From Parapristionchus giblindavisi (Eukaryota > Nematoda > Chromadorea > Rhabditida > Diplogasteridae): DNA of 64,000 bases. Within the stretch, counting starts at the first letter, position 1; every line of letters begins with the position of its first letter. The position numbers and the translations under genes are program-made. Of this stretch, positions 1 through 11,950 are shown one piece after another. Below the pieces are notes generated by a model. The model was not told the DNA's origin. It was given only the letters and a program-made list of their open reading frames with translations, and did not search any database. The stretch lies in the NCBI GenBank assembly GCA_943737045.1, contig CALSFV010000269.1:62001-126000 (forward strand), written 5' to 3'.

Positions 1-152
1 ACTTTACGGTTGATCAAGAGCAGCGATAATGAATCACCAACCATAAATCTTGCCTTTACAAACTTTAGAGGCTCACTTATTAATGATAACTGTGATAATG
101 TATGAAGCATGAGTGTGCTAGCCACACCTTTTTTCGTGTTTAGGCAGGGAGG

Positions 153-159
153 TATATAA
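153..159 (+). promoter_or_regulatory. TATA box of peptide gene 1
   Basis: TATATAA lies 51 bases before the first ATG at 210. The same arrangement, including the following G-rich AAGG context, recurs upstream of the related gene at 5792. This supports a conventional core promoter rather than trans-splicing for these two genes. Confidence 0.65.
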
Positions 160-209
160 GGAGTGTCGTGTCGCTAGATTGATCATTATATTCTGAGTAA
201 ATAGCACAA

Positions 210-719
210 ATGTGCCGACAAATCTCATTCTTCATTCTTCTTATTCTCTCCTTAATCGCCTGCCATAGCGGGTTAGCCGATGCGGCTCCGGCGCGTGTCA
301 GCGGTATGTAACAGTAATTGTTTTCAAATTCATTTTCACTTGTTCTTAACTTGTTCTAACATCGATATGATGAACAAATGAATTAAACCATCATCAATGT
401 TTTTTTTGGTTTTGGAATAAATCATAAAGGAACACCGCCAAACTATTTTAAAAATTTAATAAGAGAATATCAAGTTTCAAATGAGCTATGTTTAGTTTTT
501 TAAAACATTTTTTACTCTGAACCATTATTTATTTCAATGCTTATTTTAGTTCGTAGGACTTGTTAGGACTATATGCGCCTTGTATAACGGGTTGTTCCTT
601 TAAATTTACCTTTATTTTAATTGATGTTTTTAGCCGAAACCTTCCAAGCCATCGAACGACTAGTGGAAGTTCTGATAAAGGAGCAGGGATGGTGCGGACC
701 TTGCAGACCTCGACCTTAG
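210..719 (+). CDS. small secreted peptide with C-terminal WCGPC motif (peptide gene 1)
   Basis: Two exons, 210-303 and 634-719, joined by a phase-1 intron (GTATGT donor; acceptor TTTTTAG), give 59 residues. Residues 1 to about 26 are a hydrophobic signal peptide ending in small residues (GLADAA). The mature part is a short amphipathic segment (FQAIERLVEVLIKEQ) followed by GWCGPCRPRP and a stop. WCGPC is the active-site pentapeptide of thioredoxins, but there is no room for a thioredoxin fold, so the two cysteines more likely form a small disulfide loop. Architecture and the xQxxExLVxxLI core match the gene at 5792-6827, so I read them as tandem paralogues. No known family recognised; a secreted neuropeptide-like or hormone-like factor is an inference. 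Exon 2 depends on the acceptor choice: an alternative acceptor at 548-549 would stop after five codons. Confidence 0.55.
551..620 (+). repeat. short dispersed repeat, copy 1 (intron of peptide gene 1)
   Basis: The stretch around CCTTGTATAACGGGTTGT and the following pyrimidine-rich run resembles 12255-12318 on + and 63600-63672 on -. It lies directly in front of the exon-2 acceptor, so the polypyrimidine tract may be repeat-derived. Confidence 0.45.
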
Positions 720-840
720 TTCCCAACTTCTTCTTCTTGATAAAGTCAATTACGTTATCAATTGTTCAATAATTTCTAAGATGATCTCCACTTACGTGCA
801 GCGTTGATACGTGTATTGTTCATTCAGATTTTGAATAGTA

Positions 841-938
841 ATGCATCGTTACATTTGCCTTACGTGCCTACGCCGTAACGACGGAGACGCGGCGGATTGG
901 GTGTCGGCGTAGGCACGTATGGCAAATGTAACGATGAA
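841..938. repeat. foldback MITE family A, copy 1
   Basis: Left arm TGCATCGTTACATTTGCC continues into CTTACGTGCCTACGCCGTAAC. The right arm is its reverse complement, ending GGCAAATGTAACGATG. The loop is GC-rich (GACGGAGACGCGGCGG). Six copies occur in the window. Confidence 0.85.
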
Positions 939-2260
939 TATTTTTTTGGATAACTCGTTCTGTGTAATTTTTTTATAAAGAATTTAGTCTTTAACCGTGA
1001 TACTGGTACATCAACACAAATAAATAAGAAAAAAAATATCGTTTCGTACTAATTTTTATGATCGTGAAAGGATAAGAAACGAAAAAAAACTGCTTGCTAT
1101 AGCCTTGTCATTACATTTACGACAGCTAACTGGAGATTGGGTTTTGGAAATGTACGATTGTGTATTACATTTAATCACACTTCACAGGATCATTTACATT
1201 TCGACTGAAACTAAAATGAAATTATGTGAGCTATTTCTATTCTTGTTATAGATAGACAGCAATTCTAAATGTTCCAGTAACGGAACTAATTCTTACAATT
1301 CCGGATTTCATTGAAAACATGCCACAAACAGTTAATGAAATTTATCTTACATCATGTTATATCTTATCTTTTATCGTATCCTGTAATATATCATTTCCAA
1401 ATTAATCTTACACCATTTCCAAATAAATTTGCATTCCTGTGTCGTCTTAAATTTGGTCACCTTTAAGACCAACTTTAAAGCTTTAAAAAATTGAAATTCT
1501 CCGATTCATCAAAACTTCGTCCCAGACAATGGAAGTGAGAGGTGTGGTCCGAGCGGAAGGACAAATAAGTGATCTTTCTCTTATCATCAGTCTAGAGGGC
1601 ATTAGCATGATACATTCCATTCCATCCGAGTGTCCTCACTATCGAAATATCATCTCAATAATCTATATCATGATAGTCGCTGTCTGGTCTCTTTCATCAT
1701 TTGATTCATCAACATGAATAAATTAACTTACTGAATAAAATATGCATAAAAAATGCATACAACATCTGATCAGGAGAGAGTAGCAACTTCAAGCACTATT
1801 GAAATATTGAAATTGGTCCCTATGGCCAATAAATTTTTTTTGCTACCCAACATTCGTCGGAGTTAAAATCCAAAGCTTTATTCACGGTTTTGTAAACATG
1901 AGCAAGTGTTTTTTTATATATTTCATCGACTTGGATAAAAAGCAATATCAACAAAAAGTGACTGATGTCACGCAGTCCTATTATCAGCGTGTAAATATGT
2001 CATGGAATTACCCGAGGGAATTTTCCGAAGAGAAATGAGTGGAAATGTACCCGTCAGAAATGAAGAATGAGAATGAACGCTGACCGAAATAAACAGAAAA
2101 GTGTCATCATTTCGCACAGCAGCACAAAAATACTACAGAAATTGCAGTATTTTTTAAGGTTTCGGAAAATGTAAATATTGTCCAACATTATACTTTGTGG
2201 TACAGTGATGCGCATATATAGGGTGGCGTGTTTTATCATACACTATCTCAAAGAAACTAA

Positions 2261-2426
2261 TGCATGGTTACTTTTTCCTTACGTACCTACACCGTAACCT
2301 CCGCCCCATATTTATTTATCACTTGCTGTCACATTTATTTGATGTAAGATAAATAAAATTAAATAAGGACGGAGATGCGGCGGAGGAGGTTACGGCGTAG
2401 GCACGTAAGGCAAATGTAACGATGCA
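2261..2426. repeat. foldback MITE family A, copy 2
   Basis: Same termini as copy 1, but with a longer loop of about 80 bases containing AT-rich sequence. The right arm is better preserved than the left. Confidence 0.85.
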
Positions 2427-5400
2427 TAACAGTTGCACCCGAAGAACGAAAATAGTAACAGATCAAATCCATTTAACATGGTTTTACTGTAGAATGTTGT
2501 GTACAAGTTACCATAATCGTATTGTGCATTATTTATTATTAGAGATTGGATACGAGGATATGGGGATAGAGAGACAGGTGCGGTTCCATGCATATATCAT
2601 ATCAGAATATCTTAGAATGTCTACCGTTGATCGAAAATCAGACATCAGGTAAGTTATACTAAATGACATCATATTTGACAGAATACCGTCGCCTAGTTTT
2701 ATTTTCGAGAGAACAATTACTATAAGAACAAAGGAGTGGAACCTTTGTCAGAAGGCTTTCTTTATTTTATTTAGTAATTAGAAGAACTTTTTATAACGGA
2801 AACTCATGATTAAGACTTTGAGAAGCGAAACAAATACAGTCGCCGCTGAAATGAATTCCAAATGTCGAGTGTTCACGAGTTCTACTGTATGCTATAACGT
2901 TCATCGAAGCATCGCCAATGCACAGAGATCAAACTTGCCCAAATATGGGTTTGCCAACTTACACTACTTGTTTACACAATTTGCCCACATTAGGGCAAAT
3001 GGTAGCCCAAAAAACCAGCGATTTGCCCATACACAGGCTAACATTTGCCAGAATATCGCACAACACTCGCCAACTACCGTTAATCGGACAAATTTAATCT
3101 CTGTGTGCCTCAATGCGAATACCCATCCATTCTTGACACTCTCCATAAAAATACGTAAACGTGTGGTAACTTTCCTTGATCTCTGATGCCGTTCAGGGTC
3201 TAAATAATCTGTTTATAATTAGCTCTTGTACGATACAATCAGACGTGATGTAATTCGTCCGCACACCTAGACAAAGCAAGAAACGGTCAATCGTGCCAAA
3301 CAACTCGGTCCATTTCCCGAGTCTTATCTGCCATAGATATCCCCTATGCCCCAGGGGAATTCAATGGTGAACGATGAACGAAGGCGTACCCATCACAGAA
3401 ATGAATGACCCACGCCTAAAATAGACTTACAAACATGTTCGGGAGAACGAAAATGGACTCTTTCGGACAAAGTACATATCATAGCTGGAAAAATTGTTCC
3501 CTGCGGGGAAAAACTTTCAAAAAGTTCTACCACGCAGGCCAATCTGCGATTTTGAATAGAAAAAAGGCAGATCAGAATTATCTCTTCAGGACGACAATTG
3601 GAGCTAACTTCTTAAGCAAAATCAAGAGCAGGAACTGGAATACCATGCACATCAGGATAAATATACTCTCGATAAATGTGTTTGAGATGAAATGAAATGA
3701 TGTTTTTTTTTAAATATTATGTTTAATACTTGTCTATAATATATTGTTATGTCCATGTATTGTTATGATATTATTTATTTTCGGAAATTGTCAATGAAAA
3801 GTACAAAAATTCCTACCAAATGAACAGATTTTTAAAGAGCATCATATTTTGATCTAACCAACATGTCTTTACTGTACTGCTTCGCGACAGTTAAACATAA
3901 TCATGATCAATCTTTGATACATTAAAAAGATTGTAAATTATTTATTATTAGGCACGGTAAAGAGATAGTAGTAAATGGCACGGAGACTGAGTGATCATTT
4001 GCTCTAATGTTCAATTACTATCACAACATACATCTGCATCCGGGAATTCCCTTGGGTCCGGTTAAAAGAAATGACGATATGATGAGAAAAAAGTCAACAA
4101 CTTCGTCATTCAAACAATATGCTGCAAGAGCCATCATAATATTTTTGCAAGAACCCGTAAAACTCTCAAAATTATTAATATTCTCTCTCGTTTTCTCTCT
4201 GAAGAAATTAAAATATCGTGATTTTCAGAGTTCTAGTGAAACACGAAGAATGAAATAATTAGTCAAAAGTGTAGGCAACGAACGACAACGTTTCCATTTG
4301 CGAACGCGTAGTTTGACCCTACTCAATTGTCATTAGCATCTAGTACCATAATGATTCTTGGAAGATAAGAAGAAGCTATCGTTCATTATGAACGACTCTT
4401 ATCACGGTAATTAATGTCATTATCATACCGTGGGGGTAGGAGGACAAAGAGTAATCTACAATAAAATTGACTGATGGCTTCTGCACAGTCACAAAGTGAC
4501 AAACAGTTACGAATGATGATGATAAGGACTGACCTCTGCGAATGTGCTCTACCAAAAGATATGAAAAGAAAAGAAAAACGAGGTGATATTCCGGCTTCTC
4601 ATTTCTTTTCGCAACTTTTGAACATAGCACAATGTCATGTACTATTTTTCCACTGCATTGAAAAATTATTGAAACTTTATAATCTCTCAGCGTACTGATT
4701 CTTTTGTTCGTTAAAATGTGCGTTTAGTTTATTGCAGATTGTTGTGATATCAACGATCTCTTGTACCGAACGCAACTTCTGGGAACGTGACGGTAACTAG
4801 CATGGGGAATATCTGCCGACTCACGCACCTAAAACCATCTCGGTACGATGAATCGTGAGCCATCAGGGGAATCTGTTGTGCATCATGGTCAAGAAATAAT
4901 TAGATTGCGATATACGACGATAAGAAGATCTTCGTTCTATGAAAAAAACAGACGTTACTGTTCAAGTAGAGACTAGCGACCATTCGCTAAATATAGCACG
5001 GAATTGAGGAGACTATTCGCTCAAAAGGAGGTGAATGAGCGCTATATAAACATAAAACGTCATCATTTGCCGGTTTTTAAGGATTGGAAAATTTTAGTTC
5101 ACACTGGATATCCATGTGCCTCGATGATGTTTTCCGAACAATTGAGTTGAACTTCAGAAGGAATAAACTGGAATGAGACTTATTTAACTAAAGAACATTC
5201 TCTCTAATGCGAAACAATAGATCGTTGATTTAGCGGAATTTGATACCATAATTGAAACATTTGCAACCGCTGTTTTCAACTCAACCCATTACTATCCCCC
5301 TGTTGCAGTCTATTATTTATGTAACAATCAACACGTTCTGTTCACAAGACTATTGCGTAGTTCTTCCCTTTGTTGTGGCCACCATACCGTATGAATCAGG

Positions 5401-5632
5401 TTTTCTTCCCATCTTCGCCATATGTCCATTCGGACAACTGGGGTGGTACCGTGTACTTTGGGCGTAAAAATCACACATCATTTAGTGAACAAAGTTCCAA
5501 AGGGACAATAAAAGGCGTAGAAATCAGTACATCACAGTCTCCTCCTTGCGCATTCCTCATCGGATTAAATTTATAATCATTATCAATCACTCTCTCCACT
5601 CTACACATTCCATCGACCGTTATCGGAAGCCT

Positions 5633-5720
5633 CCCTCTGCCTCTGCCTCTCTCTGCCTCTCCCTCTCCCTCTGCCTCTGCCTCTGTCCCCATCATTCCTT
5701 TCTCTGCCCGCCTCCATCCC
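5633..5720 (+). repeat. CT-rich low-complexity tract
   Basis: CTCTGCCTCT-type repeats run up to the TATA box of peptide gene 2. Possibly a nucleosome-free promoter tract. Confidence 0.7.
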
Positions 5721-5723
5721 TCC

Positions 5724-5730
5724 TATATAA
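5724..5730 (+). promoter_or_regulatory. TATA box of peptide gene 2
   Basis: TATATAA followed by GGCAGAG, 61 bases before the ATG at 5792. It parallels the TATA box at 153-159. Confidence 0.65.
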
Positions 5731-5791
5731 GGCAGAGCGACGTGTGCCTCTCTCTATTCTCGATATCCACCTCATTTCGTCTACACACATA

Positions 5792-6827
5792 ATGTTGACA
5801 AAAAGATCAACCATGCTTCTGCTACTCATTCTCTCTCTCATGCTCTGCTGGACGGCCGTAGTCGTCCAAGCGACACCGGCAAATCGTCATAGACGAGGTA
5901 ATTATATTTATGATATTTCATATTTCGTATTTATTTAAATTACAATTTAATCAATGTATTGTTTATTGCTTGCTTGGTAACACTTGTTCTTTGATCTCTG
6001 TTGTTTATGTCTGAGTCCGAAAGAATGTGCCCTCCATGGAATTTGCCCTTTGCTGATCATATTCCGTAATTTCGAACACAACGCACTTTCATTCATATTT
6101 TTGATTTTCACAGATCATATTATTGATTTTCTGATTTCCCTAGCGCATTTTGCGTCCTATAGTACGGTAGACCTACAGTACGCTGTTATTACGTACTGTA
6201 TTTCGCAAGTCCCTAGTACTGTAGGACACAAATGCGCACAATTTGCATATCATAAGCCCTTATTTTCGTCATTCCACACTGGCCATTAGTCATTCCGCAG
6301 GCGCAGTTTATCTTGCACAAACTGTTGATCTCTTCGTCTCTTCATAGCTAGCGCTATTTCTCTATTCTCTGACACCAATAGCACCTTGTGATGAAAAGAC
6401 CAATGGTTACCATCCCGTTTAAGCGCCTGAAAAATGCGAAAAACGATGGTTGTTTGACGTGCTTCTCGCTTTATCATCTAACGTCATTTAACTCGTCTCT
6501 CATAATAGATTGAAGAGGATTATGCTCAAGTCTGATGACAAAATTGATATGATTGTTGATAAGATTTGCCCATTCTTTTCTCTGAAAAGCACGTTAATAA
6601 TCCTCCGTAACGATAACCATATCTGGCAATTTAATTGAAAGTACTGCGTCAGATGTGATTTACACAATGTATTATAATTTCTAATAATAATATTATAATA
6701 ATATATAAAAATATAATATAATAATATAATTTTCGCCTTTTTAGTGCCCGACAAGATGCAATATCTCGAAGACCTCGTCACCGAGCTCATCAATGACGTG
6801 AATCAAAGCCCCATGCGTCCCGGATAG
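5792..6827 (+). CDS. neuropeptide-like precursor ending in Met-Arg-Pro-Gly (peptide gene 2)
   Basis: Two exons, 5792-5897 and 6745-6827, joined by an 847-base phase-1 intron, give 62 residues. Residues 1 to about 27 form a leucine-rich signal peptide (LLLLILSLMLCW, then VVVQA). A basic cluster RHRR at residues 32-35 is a likely convertase site. The remaining 27 residues begin VPDKM, contain an amphipathic helix (YLEDLVTELINDV) and end PMRPG before the stop. The terminal Gly is a classical amidation donor, so the mature product would end MRP-amide. The ending is reminiscent of FMRFamide-like peptides (MRFG) but has Pro in place of Phe. The helix core aligns with peptide gene 1 (MQYLEDLVTELIND against FQAIERLVEVLIKE). 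Function unknown; secreted signalling peptide inferred. Confidence 0.65.
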
Positions 6828-7396
6828 ACGGCCACACGCCTACCGTACCCATGGACTACCGTACTCTCCACCGTAGAGTACTGTAATCGAGTGTCCAGTA
6901 AATCGATATCTCTAAAAAAAACACACCGACCTACGTGTATACCTCTCTTGATCGAGTATTATTGGCCATCGGTGAAGATTCTAGTCGTGATTTTATTGAT
7001 TTATTGATTATTAGTCGAGTTACAGTAGCCATAAGTTATCGTAGTAAGAGACTTAACATAGGGTAATCGTCAATTGATCTCATATTATCGATTCGTGTAT
7101 AATGCCCCAGCCACATTCTTTCGCCGTTTGACTGTTGATCAATAAATATGATTGATGTATTATCCCCCCGTTGATCTGGCCAGTGAACAAACATGAATGA
7201 CGATGATTTACGCGCCAGCAAGTCATGCACATGGCAAATACGAATAAATTATGAAATTTGAAATGGTTTTGTAATGAAATCACGAATTCTAATCGGTTCT
7301 TGCAATGACAAGAGGGTCAGATACTTGTCAGTGGTGACACACGTTGCCCGTCATCTGATTCGAAATAAATAAATAAATTCGATCCGAGTGCATGTA

Positions 7397-7447
7397 TGCG
7401 GTGTTGCATTTGATTTACGTACCTTCGCCGTAGCCCCTTTCGTAACG
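7397..7447. repeat. MITE family A, left-arm remnant (copy 3)
   Basis: TGCGGTGTTGCATTTGATTTACGTACC and CGCCGTAGCCCC match the left arm of family A. The right arm is absent or unrecognisable. Confidence 0.55.
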
Positions 7448-8044
7448 TCCACGTAAACTTTGCAGAGCGTGAATTTCGAACGAATTTAATGCCATAATTT
7501 CAACATTTGCAACACTTATATTGCATTTATGCCAAAATTACGTGACTCTTTGTTTAAAAAAACATGCGTATTGAATACAAATGATTGAATAAAAATGACA
7601 AGGGACATGAATGAATCATGGTTCGTTGAAATTGAAGATTATTTGCACATGGAAGAATGATATTAACGATGCGATCGCATGCGAGTAAATGAAGGCTATT
7701 TTAAGGATAGTAATTATGGATGTCAGACATATTGACTATATTGAAGAAACTGTAACAGAGAAGGAGATAATCAACTTCGAATATCGTCTGCAATCTTGTA
7801 TAGGCTGCAGATTACAAATTCCGTTTGATTATTTTGCAAAAAAAAACATGGGAACTTTGCGGTGTCGGCGCCGATATTCGTAGGATTTTGTACCTCCCTT
7901 GGCAAATAACTATCAATCGAAAACGAGTGATTACAGTGCTTTCTAAATTAATGGACCGCTTTCTATTTGGGAGCCAGCAGAATACGAGCATCGACGCAAT
8001 GCTCCAAGTTTGCTCAAACGCGTCGCGAACAATCGGGCATTTCA

Positions 8045-8175
8045 AAAATTTAAAGTCTACTTAAAATACGGCACCGACTTTAATGTAAGTGTACTTCTAG
8101 TGAAAGAACATTTAACGAAATGTATTACAGTATACACAACACTTGAAGTATATGTCTATCAAGTCTACTTCAAGT
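8045..8175. repeat. degenerate relative of the 11258-11467 foldback
   Basis: AAAGTCTACTTAAAAT at the left and AAGTCTACTTCAAGTG at the right. GTGAAAGAACATTTAACGAA in the middle matches, in reverse complement, the centre of the element at 11258-11467. Confidence 0.5.
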
Positions 8176-8179
8176 GAAA

Positions 8180-8225
<46 letters not shown>

Positions 8226-8226
8226 T
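8180..8226. repeat. (AAT)n microsatellite
   Basis: About 15 uninterrupted AAT units followed by ATTTTATT. Confidence 0.95.
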
Positions 8227-8959
8227 TTTATTCCTTCAAATGAACGCATCGGGGATGGGATTGGGAATATCTGTTAGATAGTCTTGTGAAGGATGTCCGT
8301 CGCCAAGGTGAATCGGTGAAATGTTGGGGGGGGGGTAAGTACTCTTCAGGTTTTGAAATTCCAGAGTACGTTCTACATGATGGAATGTATAATGGCGAAA
8401 ACAATAAACGGAATCAATAACTACAGCACAGAATAATCCCTCAGTGAGTTACTCTAGGGAGCGGATAAAATGAAAAGTAAAGAAAAATGTGTATTTGCAT
8501 GAGAGATGCTCGAAATTGTGCAAGGGCCCTTCTTCGAAATTAAGGAATTGATCGATTGACCTCTGACGTCATAACTCAGATTAAGCCTTGATTCTCGGAG
8601 AACTTATGATCTGACCCAACCCTGCCTAATCCTCTTACGTATTACGACAATAGCCACATCACTTTTGTTTTTGACTCGTTTCGTTTTGTACCTGAGATAT
8701 GGCGAAACTTCAACAGGAACGGAGAACAATAGCCAATGTGCCGTAACCTGATTATCAGTGAACTATTGTTTATGGTGGGTACGACGTTTATTTCTGTTAT
8801 ATAAAACTATCAAGAAAATCGACAAGCATTCTTTTGAAAATATTTGTAATGATTCGATCATATTCTCAAATATTTCGTCATATTAAAAGATCAGTGAAAC
8901 GTATCTTGAAACAACAGGGCATTGAAGGAAGGATAATGTCTAGAGATGCATGAAGCTGA

Positions 8960-9055
8960 CCAAATATTTGTCTGGCAAATGCGACGTCACAAAACCGCTC
9001 CTTTGTCAAACTCTTATCCTACCGTTTTGACGTCACTTTTGCCAGGCAAACTTGA
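8960..9055. repeat. foldback around TTTGCC / GACGTCA
   Basis: TTTGTCTGGCAAATGCGACG at the left is an imperfect inverted copy of GACGTCACTTTTGCCAGG at the right. It resembles the better preserved foldback at 61437-61556. Confidence 0.5.
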
Positions 9056-9740
9056 TGTTAACGCCATGCGATCTAATCGGGTTGAAATCATGGGTCGAAT
9101 GAATGGAATTTGCCTGACGCACTCGGTGCTTTACACACAAAACATTCGCGTGATTTCCGTTGCCGCTTGGTCTGACCATTTGTAATGGTGACAGTAACTC
9201 TATAACATTCTTGAAATGCCGTGATTTCATCGATAAGAAATTTGTAGCTTATCAGTGCAGACCGCCTTTTTTGTTTGGAGCGATTAAAACGACGACAAAA
9301 GTGTCCGTTTGAGTGATGTCCACGTAGGAATAATAAAATAATAAGGAAAATAAGAATGATTGGAACATAGTTTATAGCTGTACGAGGACACGACCGCTCG
9401 ACTACAAAACAGTCATACGAATTGATAACTGAAATTATTGGTCTGCAAACGAGGGGACAAAGTATACTGACGGCAAACTGTCTCATATTTGAGTCATAAG
9501 TTACCTAAGATGCGACAATTGAAGAAACGTTGTCTCAAATATGAGATAACTTAGCTCACTCCACGCCCCGTTACTATCACTAGCGAGAGAGTATTATCTA
9601 ACGTGTCTTTTTGAGCGAGTTTGGAGTAAGATAACCTTTCTCTATAGCTGAACAGTTAGACAACCTTTATCTAAGAGAATTTGCCGTGAGTGTCCGCACA
9701 TCATTTTTGCGCGACCGCACGATTGCCGATCTCGAGGACG

Positions 9741-10265
9741 AAGCTTATCAATAGGTTTATGAATTCTGTTTTGTCATCCCCTATCGTAAAAAAATTATTA
9801 TTAGAAATGTAACGATTTATAATCCTATCACACTCTTATTCTTATTCTTATTCTTGCTCTTTATTCCATCGTATTACAAGTGACATTTAAAGGGAGCGTG
9901 ACCTCTCTCAATGGTCTCTTCGACGCGCAATGCTTTCTCGTTGTTAGGGAACAGAGAAATAGTGTGCGCAATGAAGAGGTCATTGAGTGAGGTATCGCTC
10001 CCTTTAAACGAATAACAAAGGGGTAGATGAATGTCCGTCGCTTCGGTAGCGATAGCGGTGAGGGTTTAGGGCGAATCTTGGAAAAGGGATTATATCTAGG
10101 AAGATGTTAACTAACTATAGCTATAGCTATAGCTATAGCTGAAATAATTGGTATGAAAACTAGGGAAAGAAGCTTATCAATAAGTTTATGACTTCTGTTT
10201 TGTCATCCCATATCTAGAAAAAATATTATTAGAAATATAACGATTTATAATCCTATCACACTCCT
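9741..10265. repeat. 95-bp direct repeat flanking a MITE
   Basis: 9741-9836 and 10171-10265 are about 93% alike by eye. Both start AAGCTTATCAATA, contain TTCTGTTTTGTCATCCC and end TATAATCCTATCACACTC. The copies are 430 bp apart with MITE B1 between them, which points to a local duplication. Confidence 0.8.
9887..10007. repeat. TTAA-flanked foldback MITE family B, copy 1
   Basis: TTAA, then AGGGAGCGTGACCTCTCTCA and onwards, ending ATCGCTCCCT then TTAA. The 113-bp element is nearly one long hairpin, with AACAGAGAAATAGTG near the tip. Confidence 0.9.
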
Positions 10266-10539
10266 CATCGAAAAATCTCAGGTCGCTTTTTTGTTCCGTT
10301 TTTTTGGTTTAAAAAGTATCGAAATGAAAATATAGTCAGGGAAAACTCTCATCTTTTCACACACACTCTCTCACATACATTTTTCGGTTCATTTCATTTC
10401 CATTCGGTACTTTGAACACTACATTATAATACAGACTTACTCTTTCCTCTCTCGTTGTTTACCTCGTTCTCAGTCAACAAAAGGTAACATTCCTCCTGCG
10501 ATACAAACAAAGAGACAGACAGACAGAAACCCGAAGATG

Positions 10540-10960
10540 ATGATAATAATAATAACTTTATTATGCTGGTACGTAATTAACAATACATAGGACACAAACA
10601 AGAAAAATGGTTGGATACATAATTTACTATGCCACAACGAGGTAGCATAAGTATAGTAGTGGACATCGAAAAAGTTAAGAAGAGCTACATATAATTGATT
10701 TGATAGAATTACTAAACGATTTTGGATTAGGACATATAATCGAGCTATTGGGAAGAGAGTTCCAAACGTTAACAATACGGTTTGACAAGAAATGAGAGAA
10801 ACGAGTGGATCTACGAGTGGATCTGATGATGGGGAAGGATTGATAGAAAGAATGGAGCAATGAGAGTAATCGTGAGATGATAAGGGACGAAATGTTCTAT
10901 GGAACTGCTCTTTCCGAACATTTCGTCGGGACATGATTGGGGACTTCTCTGGTTTTTGGC
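10540..10960 (-). pseudogene. LINE 3' end (CR1/Jockey-like reverse-transcriptase C-terminus)
   Basis: Reading on -, the frame over 10860-10675 contains RFSHFLSNRIVNVWNSLPNS, followed by a SFSNSIKSII-type segment. This is the typical tail of non-LTR retrotransposon ORF2 proteins. Downstream on - comes an AT-rich tail with repeated ATT units near 10540-10560. No upstream reverse-transcriptase core is present: a 5'-truncated insertion. Confidence 0.7.
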
Positions 10961-11257
10961 CAAGGATATTTTTTAAATATTTTATTTTTCAGTTTAAATA
11001 CACGCTCATTTTGGCCAAGATTAGCTGCGCAGAAGAGCATAATGAATGAAGAATGGTAAGAAGAGAGGGGACCGAGGCGAGTTAAAAATTGCCTGGGCCA
11101 AAAAAACAAAGTGCCCAAAACAATTGATCCATTAATGGACGTATCGAGGATCCATATTTCGAAGATATGCATTTATCACATGATCATGAACGCTCGAAGA
11201 ATGTGTGGAATAGCATCAACACAATGTACTCTCGGAACAGAAACAGCAAGACCTCAT

Positions 11258-11467
11258 ACTCTGGTATATTGCCACTTAAAGTCTACTTAAACTTTCCCGC
11301 TTTAAGTAGACTTTAAGTAAACTTAAAGTGAGACGTAAGTCTACTTAAAGTGGTGTGGTATACTGTAATGCATTTCGTCAAATGTTCTTTCACTTAAAGT
11401 TTACTTAAAGTTTACTTAAAGTCTGTGACGTAGTTTAAGTAGACTTTAAGTGGCAAAATACCAGAGT
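11258..11467. repeat. foldback element with ACTTAAAGTCTACTTAA arms
   Basis: Left end TACTCTGGTATATTGCCACT and right end AGTGGCAAAATACCAGAGTA are inverted copies. The interior contains several AAGTAGACTT / AAGTCTACTT words in both orientations. About 210 bp. Confidence 0.85.
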
Positions 11468-11814
11468 AGATCGACTTGCTTACCCAATTTAGCACCATAA
11501 CTAATCACCTTTTGGCACAAATCGAACGTCTTCTTGGACGAATTCCTCTGTCTACATTCCTCCGATATAACTCAACGAGCGATGATGATAGACAATTTTG
11601 ACACATGCAAGTTCCATTTTTCCACAAAAACGGAAATATTTGTCGCTATTCGTAGGGAAAGTTTAGTGAAAATTAGCATCACCCAACGAGCCATATGAAA
11701 TTTCCTACATAGTTTTGTCGCTTATCGATTCTTTTTTTAAAAAGTTTTCATTATTTTCGTCTGATCGGAAGTCGTCTAGAATGCGAACAATTGTCGCACA
11801 TGATTGTATGTCTA

Positions 11815-11950
11815 CTCCTTTCTCTACCTCTCCCTCTCTCCCTCTCCCTTGTCTCTCCCTCTCCCTCTCCCCCTCCCCCCTCCTCTCCACCCTCTCCATG
11901 ATCCTCGTGTCTCCGTCATTGCTCCCCGCATTGTCTCCTCTGCCTCTACC
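11815..11950. repeat. CT-rich low-complexity tract
   Basis: CTCTCCCTCTCC-type repeats. The open frames here are composition artefacts. Confidence 0.85.

Larger units (their letters stand above)
720..5723. other. intergenic, no gene recognised
   Basis: Open frames here are short, lack splice-consistent neighbours and show no recognisable domain. The stretch holds two copies of a foldback element (841-938 and 2261-2426) and a patch with repeated TTTGCCC words near 2935-3060. Nothing else supported. Confidence 0.5.

Noticed and set aside
2806..3186. 126-aa frame on +
   Set aside because: Single uninterrupted frame with no promoter, no splice context and no recognised domain. Repeated TTTGCCC words explain part of its length.
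5546..5938. 130-aa frame that includes the peptide gene 2 signal peptide
   Set aside because: Its first 82 codons lie upstream of or across the CT tract and the TATA box; the TATA position favours the start at 5792.
10470..10934. 154-aa frame starting MSRRNVRKEQ on -
   Set aside because: It overlaps the LINE C-terminal motif in another frame and runs into the AT-rich tail; no domain of its own.
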